Source: Blastomussa wellsi (lineage: Eukaryota; Cnidaria; Anthozoa; Scleractinia; Plerogyridae). Taken from it: a stretch of DNA of 64,000 nucleotides. The translations under genes and the position numbers were made by a program. Of the stretch, positions 24,801 to 38,400 are shown piece after piece; position 1 is the stretch's first letter; the number at the start of each line of letters is the position of its first letter. The notes beneath the pieces were generated by a model that made no database searches, had not been told where the DNA came from, and saw nothing but the letters and a program-made list of their open reading frames with translations. The stretch covers positions 3,296,317 through 3,360,316 of the forward strand of contig OX393570.1 in the NCBI GenBank assembly GCA_947652115.1. Direction: 5' to 3'.

Positions 24801-27800
24801 GCAACTACAAAACGCGACTAAACAAAGAGAAAATTTAAAGATACAGCTTGGTGAGTCACGCGACGAACTTCGAAAAAATAAAGAAGCCCATTCCATGCTG
24901 CAGAAGGAAATTCTTGAAGTACAAAAAGAAGCCGAGACCTCTAAAGGAGAGCTGGCAACTAAAATGCGTCAAGTTGAAAAGTTTGAAGCAGCCAATGAAG
25001 ATCTCATCTCCAGGGTTGAAGATTTGAAAGAGCAGTTAACTAAACAGAGAATGACTTTAGAAATGCACGCAACTCAAAGTAAAGTAGCCGAAACTGAAAG
25101 GAACATGTCGCAAGCAAAAGTCTCTGAGCTAGACACAAGTCTACAATCAGCGAAAAATGAGAAAGATGACCTTCAAAGAGAGCTTTTTGCTGTTTCAAGC
25201 AAATTGGAAACCACAGAACAAGCTAATAGGAAGAACTTGGACAAAATTGCAGAGCTGGACATGGAGAATTCTAAATTGCGTGATAAAATTGCTGAACTTG
25301 AATCTGAGATGTTCGCTCAGGGAAGACGATTCTCACAGTTGGAACCCACCTACGCGCAAGCCAGAGACGAAATCGAACAGCTTACTGTTAAACTCGAGGA
25401 ATCTTCAATTAAAATTAGTCAGCTGGAATCCAGCTATGAAACAGCAGTCCGTGAGAGGGATGATCTAGCAGAGGAACTTGCTCTATCTGAGCGAAGAACT
25501 GCAAAAACAAAATCACTATTGCAGAAAACTGAAGATGCCAACAACGAAATCGAACAGAAGATGACAGTTATGAAGAGCCAGATGTTGAAGTACGAAGGTC
25601 AAATGGAGAGCGCATCAAAACAGAAGTCAAATTTTAAAGCCGAACTAGAGGAAGAAAGAGCAAAGGTCACAAAACTAAAAACGAAGCTTACCAAGGCTCA
25701 GTGTCGGTATGAGGAGTTCGAGAGAAATGTGAACTTAAGCAAGAAAGAGTCCAGCAACAAAGATAAAATCATGGAGGATCTCCGAGCATCAGTAACAGGA
25801 TATGAGCTGAAGACAGAATCTTTGATCAATGAAGTTAGCAAGCTTCAAGCTCAGATGGAAATCACGGAAGAAGAAAAGAGAGAACTACAAGAGGAGACGT
25901 TGGATGTGGAGAAGAGAATTCGAGATGTAACTGCCGACAATAGACAGATCTCAGAAGAGAACGCGAAGTTGAATCTTGAAATTCAAGGCTTTTACAAAAG
26001 GTTGTCTGAGCTGCAAGCTTCTTTTAACACATGCGAGCACGAGAAGTACGAGTTTCAACACCAGGCTATGGCCCAAGAGCAAAAAATCACCAAACTGGAG
26101 GCCGAGCTTAACGAAGCTGTTAATCAACGTTCTGCGTGCGAAGTTAGAGTTCAAGAATTTACTGCCACGCATAGTGCTATCAGCCAAGACGTTGCTTCCC
26201 TAAAATACCAACTACTTCAACTACAGCGCATGAACGATGATCTGCGCAAAGAGATATCAGAGAGTGAAGCATCGTCAAAACAACTTCACGAAAAACTGAA
26301 TGCGTTAAACGTTGACTTCGATGCTTGTCGTGAAGAGCTGATGGATATGAAGGGGTTGCGCGAGGTGAGTGATAAGGAGAGAAAAATGCTGCACAACCAA
26401 CTCACGATCAAACAAGAAGAACATTCCAGAGCGCAGGGCTTGTACGAGACAACGTTGGAACGTAAAGAGCAGCTTGAAGCAGACCTTAATGAGACACAGA
26501 AACGGATGGCTAACATGACGTTGAGTCTTAAGAGGTCCGTAGCCGCTGACAAGGCTAGGGAGCTGGATCTCGAACGTTCACGGTCATCTGAACTTGCCAA
26601 AGAACTCGCATCATACAAGAGCAAAGTCAGCTCGCTGGAGTCGCTGTCAGCTCTTACAACGAACGATATACAAAGTGTCCTTGATGAATTGGAAGAAGCA
26701 GAAAACAAAATGTCCAGTTTGAGACACGAACTTGAAGAAACAGTCACAAGCAAGGAGGAACGAGAGCATAAATTGAGCATGCTAGAAAATCGGAATTCAG
26801 AGCTTGAAAAAGAGGTTTTGACTTGCAGGCAAATGAAAGAAAAAGCAGAAGAGGAACTCCATATAATGCGCACTCGATTGGCGAAGTATGAAGCCCAAAT
26901 TGAGACTATCCAAGATCAAAGAACACAGCTTAAAGACCAGCTGGATGCGGTCAACGCTAAACTAATTTGTGACAAGGCGAACATTATGCGATTGGAAAGC
27001 AAGGTTCTCGAAGAGAAGAAGATTAATGAAACTGTTAACAAAGAAGTCGTCAGGAAAGACCAACTTTTAGAAGAACTTCAAATGAAAATCAGATCTACAG
27101 ACACGGAATTAGAGAAGGCAAAGAGTGAACTGATGACCTTTAAGGTGACAAGTGAAGGGCTGCTGGCAGAGAAAGGCGAATACGAAGGAAGACTTGCTTC
27201 ATATCGTGAGAAACTAGACAAGTGCGAGGAAGAAGTATTTGCACTAAGAGGCTCAGTTATGAAGTTGGAACAGGAAATAAGTTCTTCTAAGTTAAAGATT
27301 ATCAGCCTTGAGTCACAGTTGTCGGGCCTTCAACAAGACAAGGATGACTTCAAAACCCAATGCGAAGGTTCTCAAACCGGTATCGCCCAGATCAAAAAGG
27401 AATTAAAGGTATGCCAAAGTCAAGTTCAAGAAAAGAACAGAACGTGTGAAAGTTTGAGCTTGGAGTTAAAGGATAAAGAAATGGCACTGGAAAAGGCGAT
27501 TAACGACAAGGTTGCTTTGGAAACGGAAGTTAACGCCTTGCAGCAAGACCTGCATTCCATGAAGTTCAATTATGAAAGGAGTCAGTCAAGGACAAAAGAG
27601 CTAGAGGATAGCTTAGACGAGGCTAATGCAAGCATCTCAAAGCTCGAGTTAAGCAGTTCAGTCCACCATGAAAGTGAAGAGCTTGAAAAGTCATCTGCGG
27701 ATGAGAAAGTCTGGGAAGTGGAAGCTCTGTACAAGCAAAGCCAAGATAGAGAAAGATCGCTGAGACAAAAAATCGACGATCATAGGAAGAAGATTAAAAG

Positions 27801-30800
27801 ACTTGAGGCGGCGAATAAAAATGCGCAACAAGAAAGTCTTGAACACAGCCGTGACAACAGCATACTTCAAAAGAAAATACAGGAATATGAATTGGCAGCT
27901 GACAAGTACGACCAAGAAAAGAAAAACGTGAAAGAAGAGCTGATCGCCCTGCACGGTAAACTAACTGACCTAGAGGTGAAGTATGATTATGAAATCCGCG
28001 AGAAAGACTCTGTCAAACAGCAACTTGAGGGTGCTCTGCAAAGAGTAACAAGTAGCCGCGAAGAGTTTTTGAAGAACGATAAACATCTGATAGAGCAAAA
28101 AATTGGGGCAGATGTCATGAAGAAAGAAATGGACGAGAAAGAGATTTTAATCGACCAATTAAAAGCTAGCAAACTCTTCTTGGCGGAAAGCATCGAAACA
28201 CTGAGACACACTTTAGTGGCATCTCGCGAAGACTGTGAGAGAGGGAAGCTCGAGAAAGAGCGATTGCAGCAAGAGATTATAACCCTTGAATCGTCCAATG
28301 CTGGCTATGAAACTCGAATTCAAAATATGCTCCTTGAGGGTGCACGACTTAAAAGTGAGTATCAGTCTTCTGTGGCAAACGTATCGTCACTAGAACATCA
28401 AATTATGGAACAGAATCGAGAGAAACAAGCACTGTGTGGCATGATAGAAGAGTGGAAGAACAATTCATTGATGCACCAAGAGAGTCACGTGACAGCTGAC
28501 GGTCACATTGCTGATCTTGAAGGCACAATCAATATCCTCAAGACCGATGCCATCAAGAAAGATGGAGACATTAGGGAGCTCCAATCGAAGAACGCACACT
28601 TAGAAAGAGAGGCAGATTCTTCCAAGAAAAAGTTGCATACGGTTGAAGTAGAATACAGAAAGTTAACTGAACAATGCAGAAGCCTGGAGACTCAAGCTCA
28701 GAGTAAATCAATTTCACGCCTTCAAGCTAGTGAAAATGCCTCTACTGCTTTACAAGAAAAAATTCAAAATCTAGGGAGAGAGGCCATTATACAAAGGAGA
28801 AAAATTGTCGAGTTGGAAGCCAACTGCCGAGAATTTGTTGAAAAGGAAGGAGAACTGCAAGAGAATCTTTTCACCGCTCGGGCTGAAGTGTCACAATGGG
28901 AAGCGAAATACGATGCAGTCCAAGCAAGAAAGAACGAAATCGAGCAAGAGCTCATAGCGCTTCAAAATGAGTTCACTCCCTTGAAAGATTGCCATCGTCA
29001 TTCCGTCGTTCAACTTGAAACGGTTAATGGGGAAATGCAAGAGGCTCGTAACAAGATGTTAAAGCTTGAAATGGAGATCAGTAAAGAGGAACATACGAGA
29101 ATGCAACTAGAACAACAAGTTCAGGAGTACATAGATGCGGTTAAGAAAAGAGACGACGAATTGTTTAGTGTACAGCGTGCGCTCCAGGAGACTCGCTTGC
29201 TACTGGAACACAAAGGCCTATCAGCGGATGACAAAGTCTCGTCTACAGAGCACCTGGTAAACGAGAACCAAAAGCTGGAAAAGGACATTTTCGTGCTACG
29301 CCAGGAATTGATCAACACACAAAATTTGTTAACAGCGGTAACAAGGGACCGAGATGAGGCTGGCAAAGAGGTCTTCAACCTAAAGAGAGCCGTTACAGAA
29401 TTGCAAGGAAAATTGAATGTGTCACAGCAGCAGATACAGGAACTCCAAAACAATGTCAGCATTTTCCAAAGAAAAATAACGACTTCTGAAGAAGGACAAC
29501 AAAAGGCAATTATCGAACAAGTTTCCCTCAGGTCACAGCTGAATGAGGCCAGCAAAAGAATGCTTTACAGTAAGGAAGAATGTTTTGAAACACAAAGAGA
29601 GCTGTTCAGTCTCAGAGCCTTGGTTAAAAATTACAAAATGGAAGTGGTGAAGAACGATAGCTTGCAAAAAGAGCAAGGCACGAAGATCAGACTTTTAGAA
29701 GACGAACTTCGATCGTCAAAGAACAAGATTGCGTGTGGGAATGATGATTATAACAGCGTTAATCAGGAACTAGCAAAGTTGAAATTACAGCTTGACGAGA
29801 AAGACAGGTGCATGTTTATAACAGAAGACAACATGAAGAAACTTCTTCAAGAAAACAACAAGCTTCGGCTTGAATTATCCGACAGCCTGGCGGTTGAATC
29901 GAGGCACAAACAGAACTTTAATGATTCGAAACATAAAGCTGACTGCCTCCAAGAAGAAATACTTTCTTTGCGCCAGAAGGTAACGTACTTGGGCGCTCAA
30001 AACTCCAGCAAAGAAGAAGAACTTGGAGAAAGCAGACAGGAGTTGCTGACTTTAAAGAGAACAAATTTTGAATTCAAGTCTAAGAATGAATCGCTTCAGC
30101 GACAGACGCGAGAATTACAGGCAGAATTATCGATGATTAAAGTTAAACGGAGCATTGTCGAACACGACAAATCCAAGAGCGGTGAATATAGCTTGTTTTA
30201 TAACAGAACCGAGACACTAGGAACCGTAGAGGATTCTGTTTCAAGACACAAATCTTACTTGAATTGGATAAACGAAGAACACGAGCACAAGGTTTCGCTG
30301 TTAGAAGTTAAAGTTGTTGATCTAGAGTCTAAGCTCGCTGAGGTAAGAAGAGAGAAGGAAAAGCTGGAGTGTGAGGTTATCTGGAGAACGAAACGGATCG
30401 AAGATATCGAAGGACGGATATCAAAAGATTTTAAACAGCAGGACTGTTCTGATGGAAATAATTTACATCTCAAAATGGCAGCTCTTGAACAGGAACTGTT
30501 TTCTTCCAAAAACACAATTGCCCAGTTGAAAAAATACCTCGATTCTTGCGAGGACAAGATAAAAATTACTGAAGAAAAGTTATTGCTAGCTGAACAGAAA
30601 GTCCTTCAGATGGAGCCAGTTTCCCTTTCAAGTCAGAAAACGTGCGAGTTAGAATCTAGAAATTTTCTCGAGGCTCAAAGAAGACTCTCTAGCCCTGTTC
30701 CAGAAACTTCTCCTCGCCGCGAATCCCTGAGTTCAAACTTGAGATCGCTAGATGATGTTCTCCAGGGGCTTCTCAGACAAGAAGATGAATTAAAGAGACT

Positions 30801-32667
30801 GACAGATGAGGCCAGAAGAAGTAATGTTAACTTGAGGGATGAACTTGCAAGAAACGAGAGGGCAAGAAAAGAATCTGAAGTTTTGCTGGAAGGAAGAGGT
30901 CAAGAGAATGAGCCAACAAACATCCTCAGGAAGAAGCTTTCGAAATTTAGAGATCATTATCATCGAGTATACAACGAGAAGCGAAATCTTGCGGCTGAAG
31001 TTGAAAAGCTCCGGCTTGAAATCAATGGCTGGGAAACGAGATACACTGACATGAAACGACAGAATGAGGATATGCACTATTTGCAGTTGCAGGAATCCTC
31101 GAATATTGTGAAGGTGGGAAGTCTCCATGTTACCTCAGTTGATGTCACTGGACAAAGTAGCGAAATACAACAACTGAAAGAGGAAAAAGGAAGGCTAAGT
31201 GGCGAAGTAGCGTCCTTAAACATATTGCTGTCATCTTATAAAGAAAAACTTGATTCCCTTCATTCAGAAAAAGTACAGCTACACGATAAACTTGAGGGGT
31301 CCAAAAGGACTGAATTTGACCTTGAACAAGTCAATAATACTCTCGTTGCGGAAAAGAGTCGACTTGAGCAGCAGTTGGCAACAGCACATAAGAAAAGCTA
31401 TGTGGAACTGGTGCAATGTGGCAGAGAGCAAGAAAACGCAAAGATGTTCGAGCTTCGAATCGATTTGGAAAAGGTCTCAAGGGAGAAGGATTACCTACAA
31501 CACATGCTTGATATTCACAAGTCACATGACGACTACGATAAGTGTATGCAGCTGGAAAGAGCCCACGCTCAAAATTTGGCGGGAAAAGAGAGCATTATTG
31601 ACGGGTTGAAAAGGGAGACGAACGCGCTACAACTTGAGGTTGGAAGACTAAAACAAGAGCAGAGTTTAAGTCAAACTGAACATGGAGCACTTAAAGTTAA
31701 ATATATGGACGTCTTGAAAGAGCGAGATAATTTGCAAACACAGTTTATGGAGTATAAGTTGAAGAGTGGAAACCTGTTATCGCTAGAGACTGACTGCCGA
31801 ATCGATGGTTACAGGCGGGAAATAAATGACAAAAATGTCACGATTGACAATCTTCGCATAGAGGCTGTGCAACTGCAGGCGGGAATTGAAACCACCAAAA
31901 AAGAACTCGCTGAGAAGACATTTCTCTACGACCAGCAAAGCTTAGAGACGGAACATTTTAAAAAGGAAGCGGAATCGTTGAGAGATGCGCTTGCTGACAG
32001 CGTCAAAGAAAACGGAAATTTGAAATTGAAGCTGAACGATATTTGCAAAGAGCGAGATTTCGTTTTTAAAAACAAGTGTTCATTAGAGTATGACCTATCT
32101 GTCTCAAAGAGAAAAGCGTCCGTAGCCGAAAATCTAGCCAAGATAGGCAAGGACAAAGAGATGTCCATCGTGCAGAAAAAAATGACGAGGCTGGAAAACG
32201 ACTATGGTGAGATCAAAAAACAAAATGAGACGATGAAATTAGAAATGGAACTACGAAACAACTCAGAACTGTGGAGTAAGCAAGAGTGTATCTACGAATT
32301 GGAAAAAGAGACCAGAAAACTTCAAGCGGAAAATGGCTATCACGAGCAAATTTTGGAGGAGAAGAACGCCAACTTGAGCAATCTGCGCATGCAAGTATTG
32401 TCCTCGCAGAAGGAAATCGAGAAACTAGAAAAGGAACTTTTTGTGTCAAAGGAAGCCTATGAGAAATCCGAACGACGGTTGAGTGAAATCTTAAACTGCG
32501 AACACGAGCTGTTGACGATTTCAGATCTTCGCAGTCTTGTCAGCGGCTCGCCCGTTGTAAGCATGCGTAGTGTATCTTTAGCCGAACACAGTGTTACCGG
32601 AAGAAATCTGACGGAAGACAGTAGCTTGAGCTTGAGTAGTATTCATCCTAGCATTTGTCAAGATTAG
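21842..32667 (+). CDS. Giant coiled-coil protein A (about 2854 aa)
   Basis: Three exons join in phase 0: 21842-22033 (64 codons, donor 'gtacat'), 24005-24493 (163 codons, donor 'gtgagt') and 24784-32667 (2627 codons plus TAG). The protein is almost continuous heptad-rich alpha-helical coiled coil, very rich in Glu, Lys, Gln, Leu and Ser, with almost no proline and no enzymatic domain. It opens with a short Ser-rich head, 'MSRLSRVESSEETSF'. A Pro/Ser break, 'SSPVPETSPRRESLSS', lies near residues 2195-2210. The tail is Ser-rich ('TEDSSLSLSSIHPS'). No signal peptide or membrane segment is seen. A segment near residue 2275 ('LRKKLSKFRDHYHRVYNEK') resembles one in genes B and C, so A may be a distant paralogue. 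A structural rod (cytoskeleton, rootlet or cnidocyte) is inference; database matches to myosin tails or golgins would be expected from composition alone. The 7.9-kb final exon is unusually large. Confidence 0.85.
22034..24004 (+). other. Gene A intron 1, repeat-bearing
   Basis: A 1.97-kb intron with no coding frame. It holds the tRNA-derived SINE at 22445 and a possible second tRNA-like fragment at about 22185-22320 ('gtgcgttcaaattctg'). Confidence 0.6.
22445..22570 (+). mobile_element. tRNA-derived SINE head
   Basis: 'cgctcagttgagagagcac' resembles a tRNA A box, and 'catgggttcttgtcccgtt' a B box. They are followed by 'caggctttcttttc', the layout of a tRNA-derived SINE rather than a functional tRNA: no acceptor stem can be drawn. 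Confidence 0.6.
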
Positions 32668-33049
32668 CGTCGATAATAATGTAGAGGAATAATATCAAGT
32701 TCCCTTTTTTTCTCTTAGTTGTTTCAGTGCATTAAAATTACAAGCAAACTGGATTCATTTTGAAAACTGTTCGGCCTAACAGTCGCAACCTGTTTCAATC
32801 CTCAATACTCTCTTTTGTATTTTCTGTGTTATTGAAACGTTCCTTCGCTGATTAAATGGTTATTTTACTTTTATTTAACTCACTTTGATGACCTTTTTTG
32901 TAATATGCGTTAAGCAACCTTTCCAATTTGTGTTATATTCCCCATTGTCTGGCATCTGTGAGAATCTGCTGAACTGAAGTAAGGCAACTAACCAGTTTGT
33001 GAAAATGGAACGGTAAATTTCAGCCCGACAGGTCTGACCGGTCAAAATG

Positions 33050-33134
33050 GAGGTTGTCCCGAACATTCCGGAGGTTGTTTCGAACATTCCGGAGGTTGTC
33101 ACGAACATTCCGGAAGTTGTTCCGAACATTCCTG
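33050..33134 (+). repeat. 24-bp tandem repeat, about 3.5 units
   Basis: The unit 'gaacattccggaggttgt' plus six variable bases repeats from 33050 to 33134. It leaves an open frame on the minus strand, but only because the unit length is a multiple of three. Confidence 0.8.
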
Positions 33135-33350
33135 TCGGAACGAACCGAAATGGACATTTCCATTGAATTCTCACCGAAATTTTTGTGGTAAATAGAAAGA
33201 CAAAAAAACCTGTATCGGACACACCAAACAAAAAGTAACTTTCTCGATTTCAGACTGGTTTCGCCATCGTGATACCTTGGCGAGGGGGGAGAGGGGGGAG
33301 ACGGTGTTGATGGTTAAGACCATTCTATGGCAATTTCTTAACCGTCCTTA

Positions 33351-33499
33351 CAATAGGCCACTCCCGAAAATACCATAATACTCTTCATTTGTCCCCAACA
33401 TTTCGCATAAGCATTGTTTTTGTTTTCTCTAAACAATGCTTATGTAAACTGTTTGGGACAAACAAAGAGTATTATGGTATTTTCCGAAGTGGCCTATTG
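33351..33499. mobile_element. 149-bp palindromic MITE
   Basis: Ends 'CAATAGGCCACT' and 'AGTGGCCTATTG' are perfect inverted repeats. Inner arms 'aaaataccataatactctt' and its complement continue the stem, and 'aagcattgttt' pairs across the loop. Confidence 0.85.
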
Positions 33500-35432
33500 A
33501 TAAATTACAATTAAATTAACAACTACGATAATGCAATAGCTATAGTAAGCGAAATAAAGGCATTTATTAATCTTATACCGCGGCCAGAAATGTTACAATT
33601 CTACCAAGAACCGCCTTTGTCGTCTATAAGCCTCAAAGGCGTAGCATTAGCAACCTAAATACCGAACTGAAATGGCTGTGCTGATAAAGTGACCAACTCT
33701 TTTAATTGGTTTTACAAATAGGGTTCAGCTACTTAAATTGGTTTTGCTTCGACAAACTGAACTAATTACTGACTATGCGTTAAGCAACCATCTCATAAAG
33801 TTTAAAATTATGGTCTGTCAAAAGTTACGACAGTGAGGCTTGAGATATGTGTTTCGCGAGTACACTGCCACCTCTGGCGCGCTAAGGGAATTTGCTTACT
33901 CAAAATGTCAAATTAAACTGCGCGACCAAGCGCGCGGCAAAATGCAAGAGAAATCTTGTTTCGACCAAATCCAGTTGAAGAACACTGGAACAGCAATTTA
34001 TCAGTACTCACTATTAAAACATTAGACGCTAAAATGGCTCCAGTTAAAAACTAATTACCAATTCCTCAAAATGAAACTGCAAACGGCTACATATGGCGTA
34101 GTGGACGCTGGAAAACTTCATGGACTAGGCTACACGTCACTTTTATTTCGCACACAAAGCTGAAATCGCGAAATACTTCATTATCCCTTGAACTTTTTAT
34201 TTGTTAGATAACATTTATGACAAGTGAGAGCACGTTTCAGCTCCATTCCAAGTAGGATTAAGACTCCGATTAAGAATGATTTTGAAAAGATCACCACAAG
34301 TTTCTTTTATAGCGACACAAAAATTTTAGACTGGCAAGTAGGCCAAATTTTGAGAACGAAAATTGCGCGCGAGAAACGGCGTGTAACCTTGTCAACAGAC
34401 ACTTCAATGAAGCCGGTGTTTCATTTACAATGTTAAGAATAAAAACTCATGCAGTACATGGATCTGCAGGTCACTGCCTCAAACGACTGGAAACTGGACA
34501 TATTTGTTAACAGGGTCGTATATCACGATCAAAGCGATTTTGCAAAAAAAACACAAGCGAAGCTTTCTTATTCTTAAAAAATGTAAATAATGCCATGATG
34601 ACTTTTAAAACTATAGAGGAAATCCTCTTATTCAAATCTGCAAAAGAGCAATGAACCAAAAATCGGTCATAAGATGGCATAAAGTTTGACATCATGCATG
34701 GTAAAAATCGCTATTAACTCTTCAATTCTATCCAATCGAGAGCCCAAAACAAATCATAAGAAAATCTTTGTTACTTGGTTTGATCTGATTAAACACGCCA
34801 CATCTAAAAGTTAGTTACGAAAAATTTATCTTCATTTAGCAACACGCACGTCAAAATTAATTTCAACTCAAACGAAGCCGAACGAAGGGTTTGATATTTA
34901 GAATCTGCAGCAGTTACTCTCTGATTCGTTACCATCGCGTTCTATCTGACTTCAAATTAAGAACGTGGACCTATTAACACTGAGATTAGCTCCCAGTCAG
35001 GCATGATATGCGAAGGAAAAAAATCTCGAGCTCGTCTTCAAAAAAGATCACAGACACTACATTCTTAGTGTCCTTCAATTACTTCCTTCAACCTTCAGAA
35101 CTTCCGAGGAGGAGAATCCTATAAAAAGCCTATTATTGGCGAATTCAATGGCACAAAATGCAATATTTTACATGAAAACTTGTTAGAAACGTCTAAAAAA
35201 ATGTAAAGAAATTAAAATTTTCTATCAAAAATGCTATAAGATTATAATTACAGACTATATGACCTTTTTGTGGTCCCGGGCCTTGTCCAGACTTTGTCCA
35301 ACTTCGCCAGCACTCAACTCTGTTGTGGATTCACTGGACGGTTTACTTCACAAAAGCTAGTAAAAGTTAATGTTAATAAATTTAAACAACAGTTCTGTTA
35401 TTGCAGTCATACCTAGCAGATCATTGCGATAT

Positions 35433-38400
35433 CTAATTCTGCTTGCAATCTGCTCTGTCACGTCCCTTTCCACGATCGGAAGGACGCCTCTCTCGGCTCT
35501 TGTTGTCGTCTGTGGTTTCTTCTCGGGTGCTTTCCTTGTAACTGTCTGGTTCTTTATCAGATGGCTTCCTTGTGCTCTTTTCCTCGTCATCAACAGAGAC
35601 TTGCGGGCTGCTACTAGTTATTTGGGTGGCGTTGTCAGACTCGGACTCTGTGGTCACCACTGAAGTAGTCATTACTGTCTCGCCGACGAGGCCTTCAGTT
35701 GACACGAGCTCGCCATGTGATAACTCCTTACTGGCCATTTCATCAAGTTGAGACTGCTCTGAGGAGATCCTGCTTTCACTTGTCGACCGGAACAGACCAA
35801 ACCTGTTCATCAAGACTTCTTTATAATACGACGACAGACCATGAGGTCGCTGCTTTCGCCATGTGTCAACGATCAAGGTAGTGTTCGCCTGGTCACTGGG
35901 CACGGATTCTGCCAACTTTTCTCTGAGCTCCTGAACTTGGATTTCGTACTTCGTTACCAAATTGTCTTTTTCCGTAATCTTGCTCCTCAGAATGTCTTGT
36001 TCGGCCTCGATCTCAGCAACGTTGACCTTGTTAAGGCTCATTTCGTCTATAAGCTTGTTATCCAGTTTCATCTTCTCCTCTGTCAAGGTCTTGATGCTGA
36101 CCTGCAGAGATGTATTTTGATCCTGAATGCTGCTGAGATTAGAGTTTGCCACATCCATTTCCTCCTTAAGACTTTCTAATTTCTTTTCTACTTCCAGCTT
36201 CGCTTGCTGTAGCTTTTCAATTTTTTCATCTTTCTCCTGGGCTTCATTTCGAAATGTCTCGCTCTGATCGCCCACAAATTTCGTGATCTGCACAGCTAGT
36301 AGCCTGGTGGTATCGTCGAACCTGTTACTGTACTCATCCAGTTGTTTCCTCATCTCAGCTTTGTCTTGCTTAGCCTGTTCTAGACCTTTTTGCAGCTTGT
36401 TGTTTCTTTCGTTCAATGTATTGATTTGCAGCACCAGTTCCTTGTTGTCATTGTCAGAATCAGTTCCACCTGCATTATTCCTTTCTAAAATTTCTTGAAG
36501 TTCTTGATTCTGCTTTTCAAGCTCAACAATCCTGCTACTGTCCCTTCTGACATCGAGTTCAAACTGAGATAACTTGGTACGGAGTACAGTGTTCTCGTCT
36601 TTTAAGGTTTGGATCTTCACTTGCAAGTCATTATTCTCTTCTCCCAACGTTGACACTTCGTGTCCTCTCTTTTCTATGTCGTGCTCCAGCTGTGCTACTT
36701 TTTCCACGAGTTCTCTGATCCTTATTTCCTTTTCATTATGAAGATCTCGTGGGGATCGTCTCTCAACGGGTGTCTGGTCGGCCTTCTTTATCTGTTTTTC
36801 CAGATCAGCTTTCTCCTTGGCAAGGTTTTGAAGCTGCATTTCCAAATCTTTCACTTCGGCATGCAAGTCGTTAGTCTCTACCTGAAGGCTTTCTTTTGCA
36901 TCCAATATAATTTCATTCTCGTTTCGTTGAATTTCGTAGTTTTGGTTCGCCAGATCCAGCTCGTGGTGAAGGTTTTCTATTTCAGCTTTTAGGTCCTTGG
37001 TGCTTGATTCATCTTCTGTCAGTCTTCTTCTCACTTCAGTCAGTTCGACGTGAATCCGATCATATCTACTCTGCTTGTCTTCAAGTTCATTCTGTAGCAT
37101 TTTAACTTGATCCTCTGCCTCCTCTAACTCGTTTTGTAGTTTTTCTTTGTCTCGTTTTATTCCATCTAGGTCATCACCAAACGTCACAAATGTAGCACTC
37201 TCCACCGTCTCTACTTGTACCTGGGTTATGTCATCGTTCCGTCCGTTAAGACTCTCCTTGAGATCTGCATTTTCACTTTGAAACAATGATAATTCACTTC
37301 GAATTTTCTTGTTTTCTTCCTTTACCAGCTCGTGTCCTATTTCCAGCTCATGAAGCTTGATTTCCAGCTGCTGCAGGTCAAGCTTGAGTTCTTTGTTCTC
37401 CACCGTTAAGTTTAGATTTTCGCCTCTGACTTCGTGCAGCTCGTTGTGGAGCTCTTTAATGTCCTTCTCCAACTCTTCCTTGTCCTCTTTCAACATGTTT
37501 ACCTGATAGTGAATTAGAAAACAAAATAAAACAATTAATTTTGGGAGGCTCTGTTGCCTCGTTGATAAATCTCTAACAACTTGTTTCCTGGTCCTTTGAA
37601 AACGAAATTAGAAAAGAACGGAAAAGAAACAAGGCGCATATACACATTCATACATTTATTGTTTTTCTTTGCTGAAAATTTATACTTTAATTACTGAAGC
37701 GAGTAAGCTGGTCTGTACGAGAAGTGGGCATCAGTGTTATAAGTAGCAAAAATAAGTGTATTTTATTGTAAGCAATTGTAAATATTAGTATGGGGCGTAG
37801 CTAGAGTAAGGAAAGCGTAGGGTCTGTATGGTAAGGAGCGTAGGTTGGCGTTTGCATAACAAGTTTTTGTCTTTGTAAGTAGTGTAAATTAGTGTCACAA
37901 AATCAAAACTAATGAAATTAGTTTGGTCAGTCTCAAAGGACAGAGATCTAGACATTCCAGTGACGCGATTAAATCTCGACGTAATTACATGCAGCTGACA
38001 CAAAGCGCGCCAAAACGTTCGTGCGCACGTCACGATTAGTTTTGGTTTTACTTGCTCTGATTGGTTAAAAACAGTGGCGCGAGATTTCATACCAATCACA
38101 AAGTACAGTAATGCAAAATCACAGCAATTTTTACCTGATAGACAAGTTCCCATTTTTCTTTAACAAACTTAACGGATCCTAGCTGATCCCAAGCTCCTTT
38201 CTTCATCTCCCTTAGCTCATCTTTCAATTTGTCATTTATGTTGTTCATTTCAGCCACCATTCTTTCTTGTTGAGCTTCTTTTGTCTTGAGGATGTCCATG
38301 TCGTGCTCTATTGTCCACATTTTGCTTCGTAACATCTGAGCTTCCCTTACTACCTCTTTCTTTTCATCAAGAGCCGTTTTAAGAGCTTGAGAGTCCCAGC

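Larger units (their letters stand above)
32668..35432. other. Convergent intergenic region between genes A and B
   Basis: Holds the 3' ends of A (plus) and B (minus). ATTAAA at 32731-32736 is the best polyadenylation candidate for A. A 24-bp tandem repeat and a palindromic element are listed separately. No gene is seen. Confidence 0.6.

Noticed and set aside
26286..31128. Minus-strand open frames of 80-195 codons, rich in Ser, Leu and Phe, opposite gene A
   Set aside because: They are the expected antisense of Glu/Lys/Leu-rich coiled-coil codons; none has splice partners or family features. The same applies to plus-strand frames opposite genes B and C (35.4-44.3 kb and 55.1-63.6 kb).
24799..32667. 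Myosin heavy chain or rootletin identity for gene A
   Set aside because: No motor domain or recognisable family block; similarity would be driven by coiled-coil composition.
32875..33231. 118-codon frame with eight-residue repeats (TTSGMFGT)
   Set aside because: Produced by the 24-bp tandem repeat, whose length is a multiple of three; no other coding sign.
38096..38134. Gene B reading on past its splice site to a stop at 38096, which would make two separate genes
   Set aside because: The last 13 residues are intron and MITE sequence with no counterpart in C, while splicing 38135 to 37502 restores exact collinearity with C.
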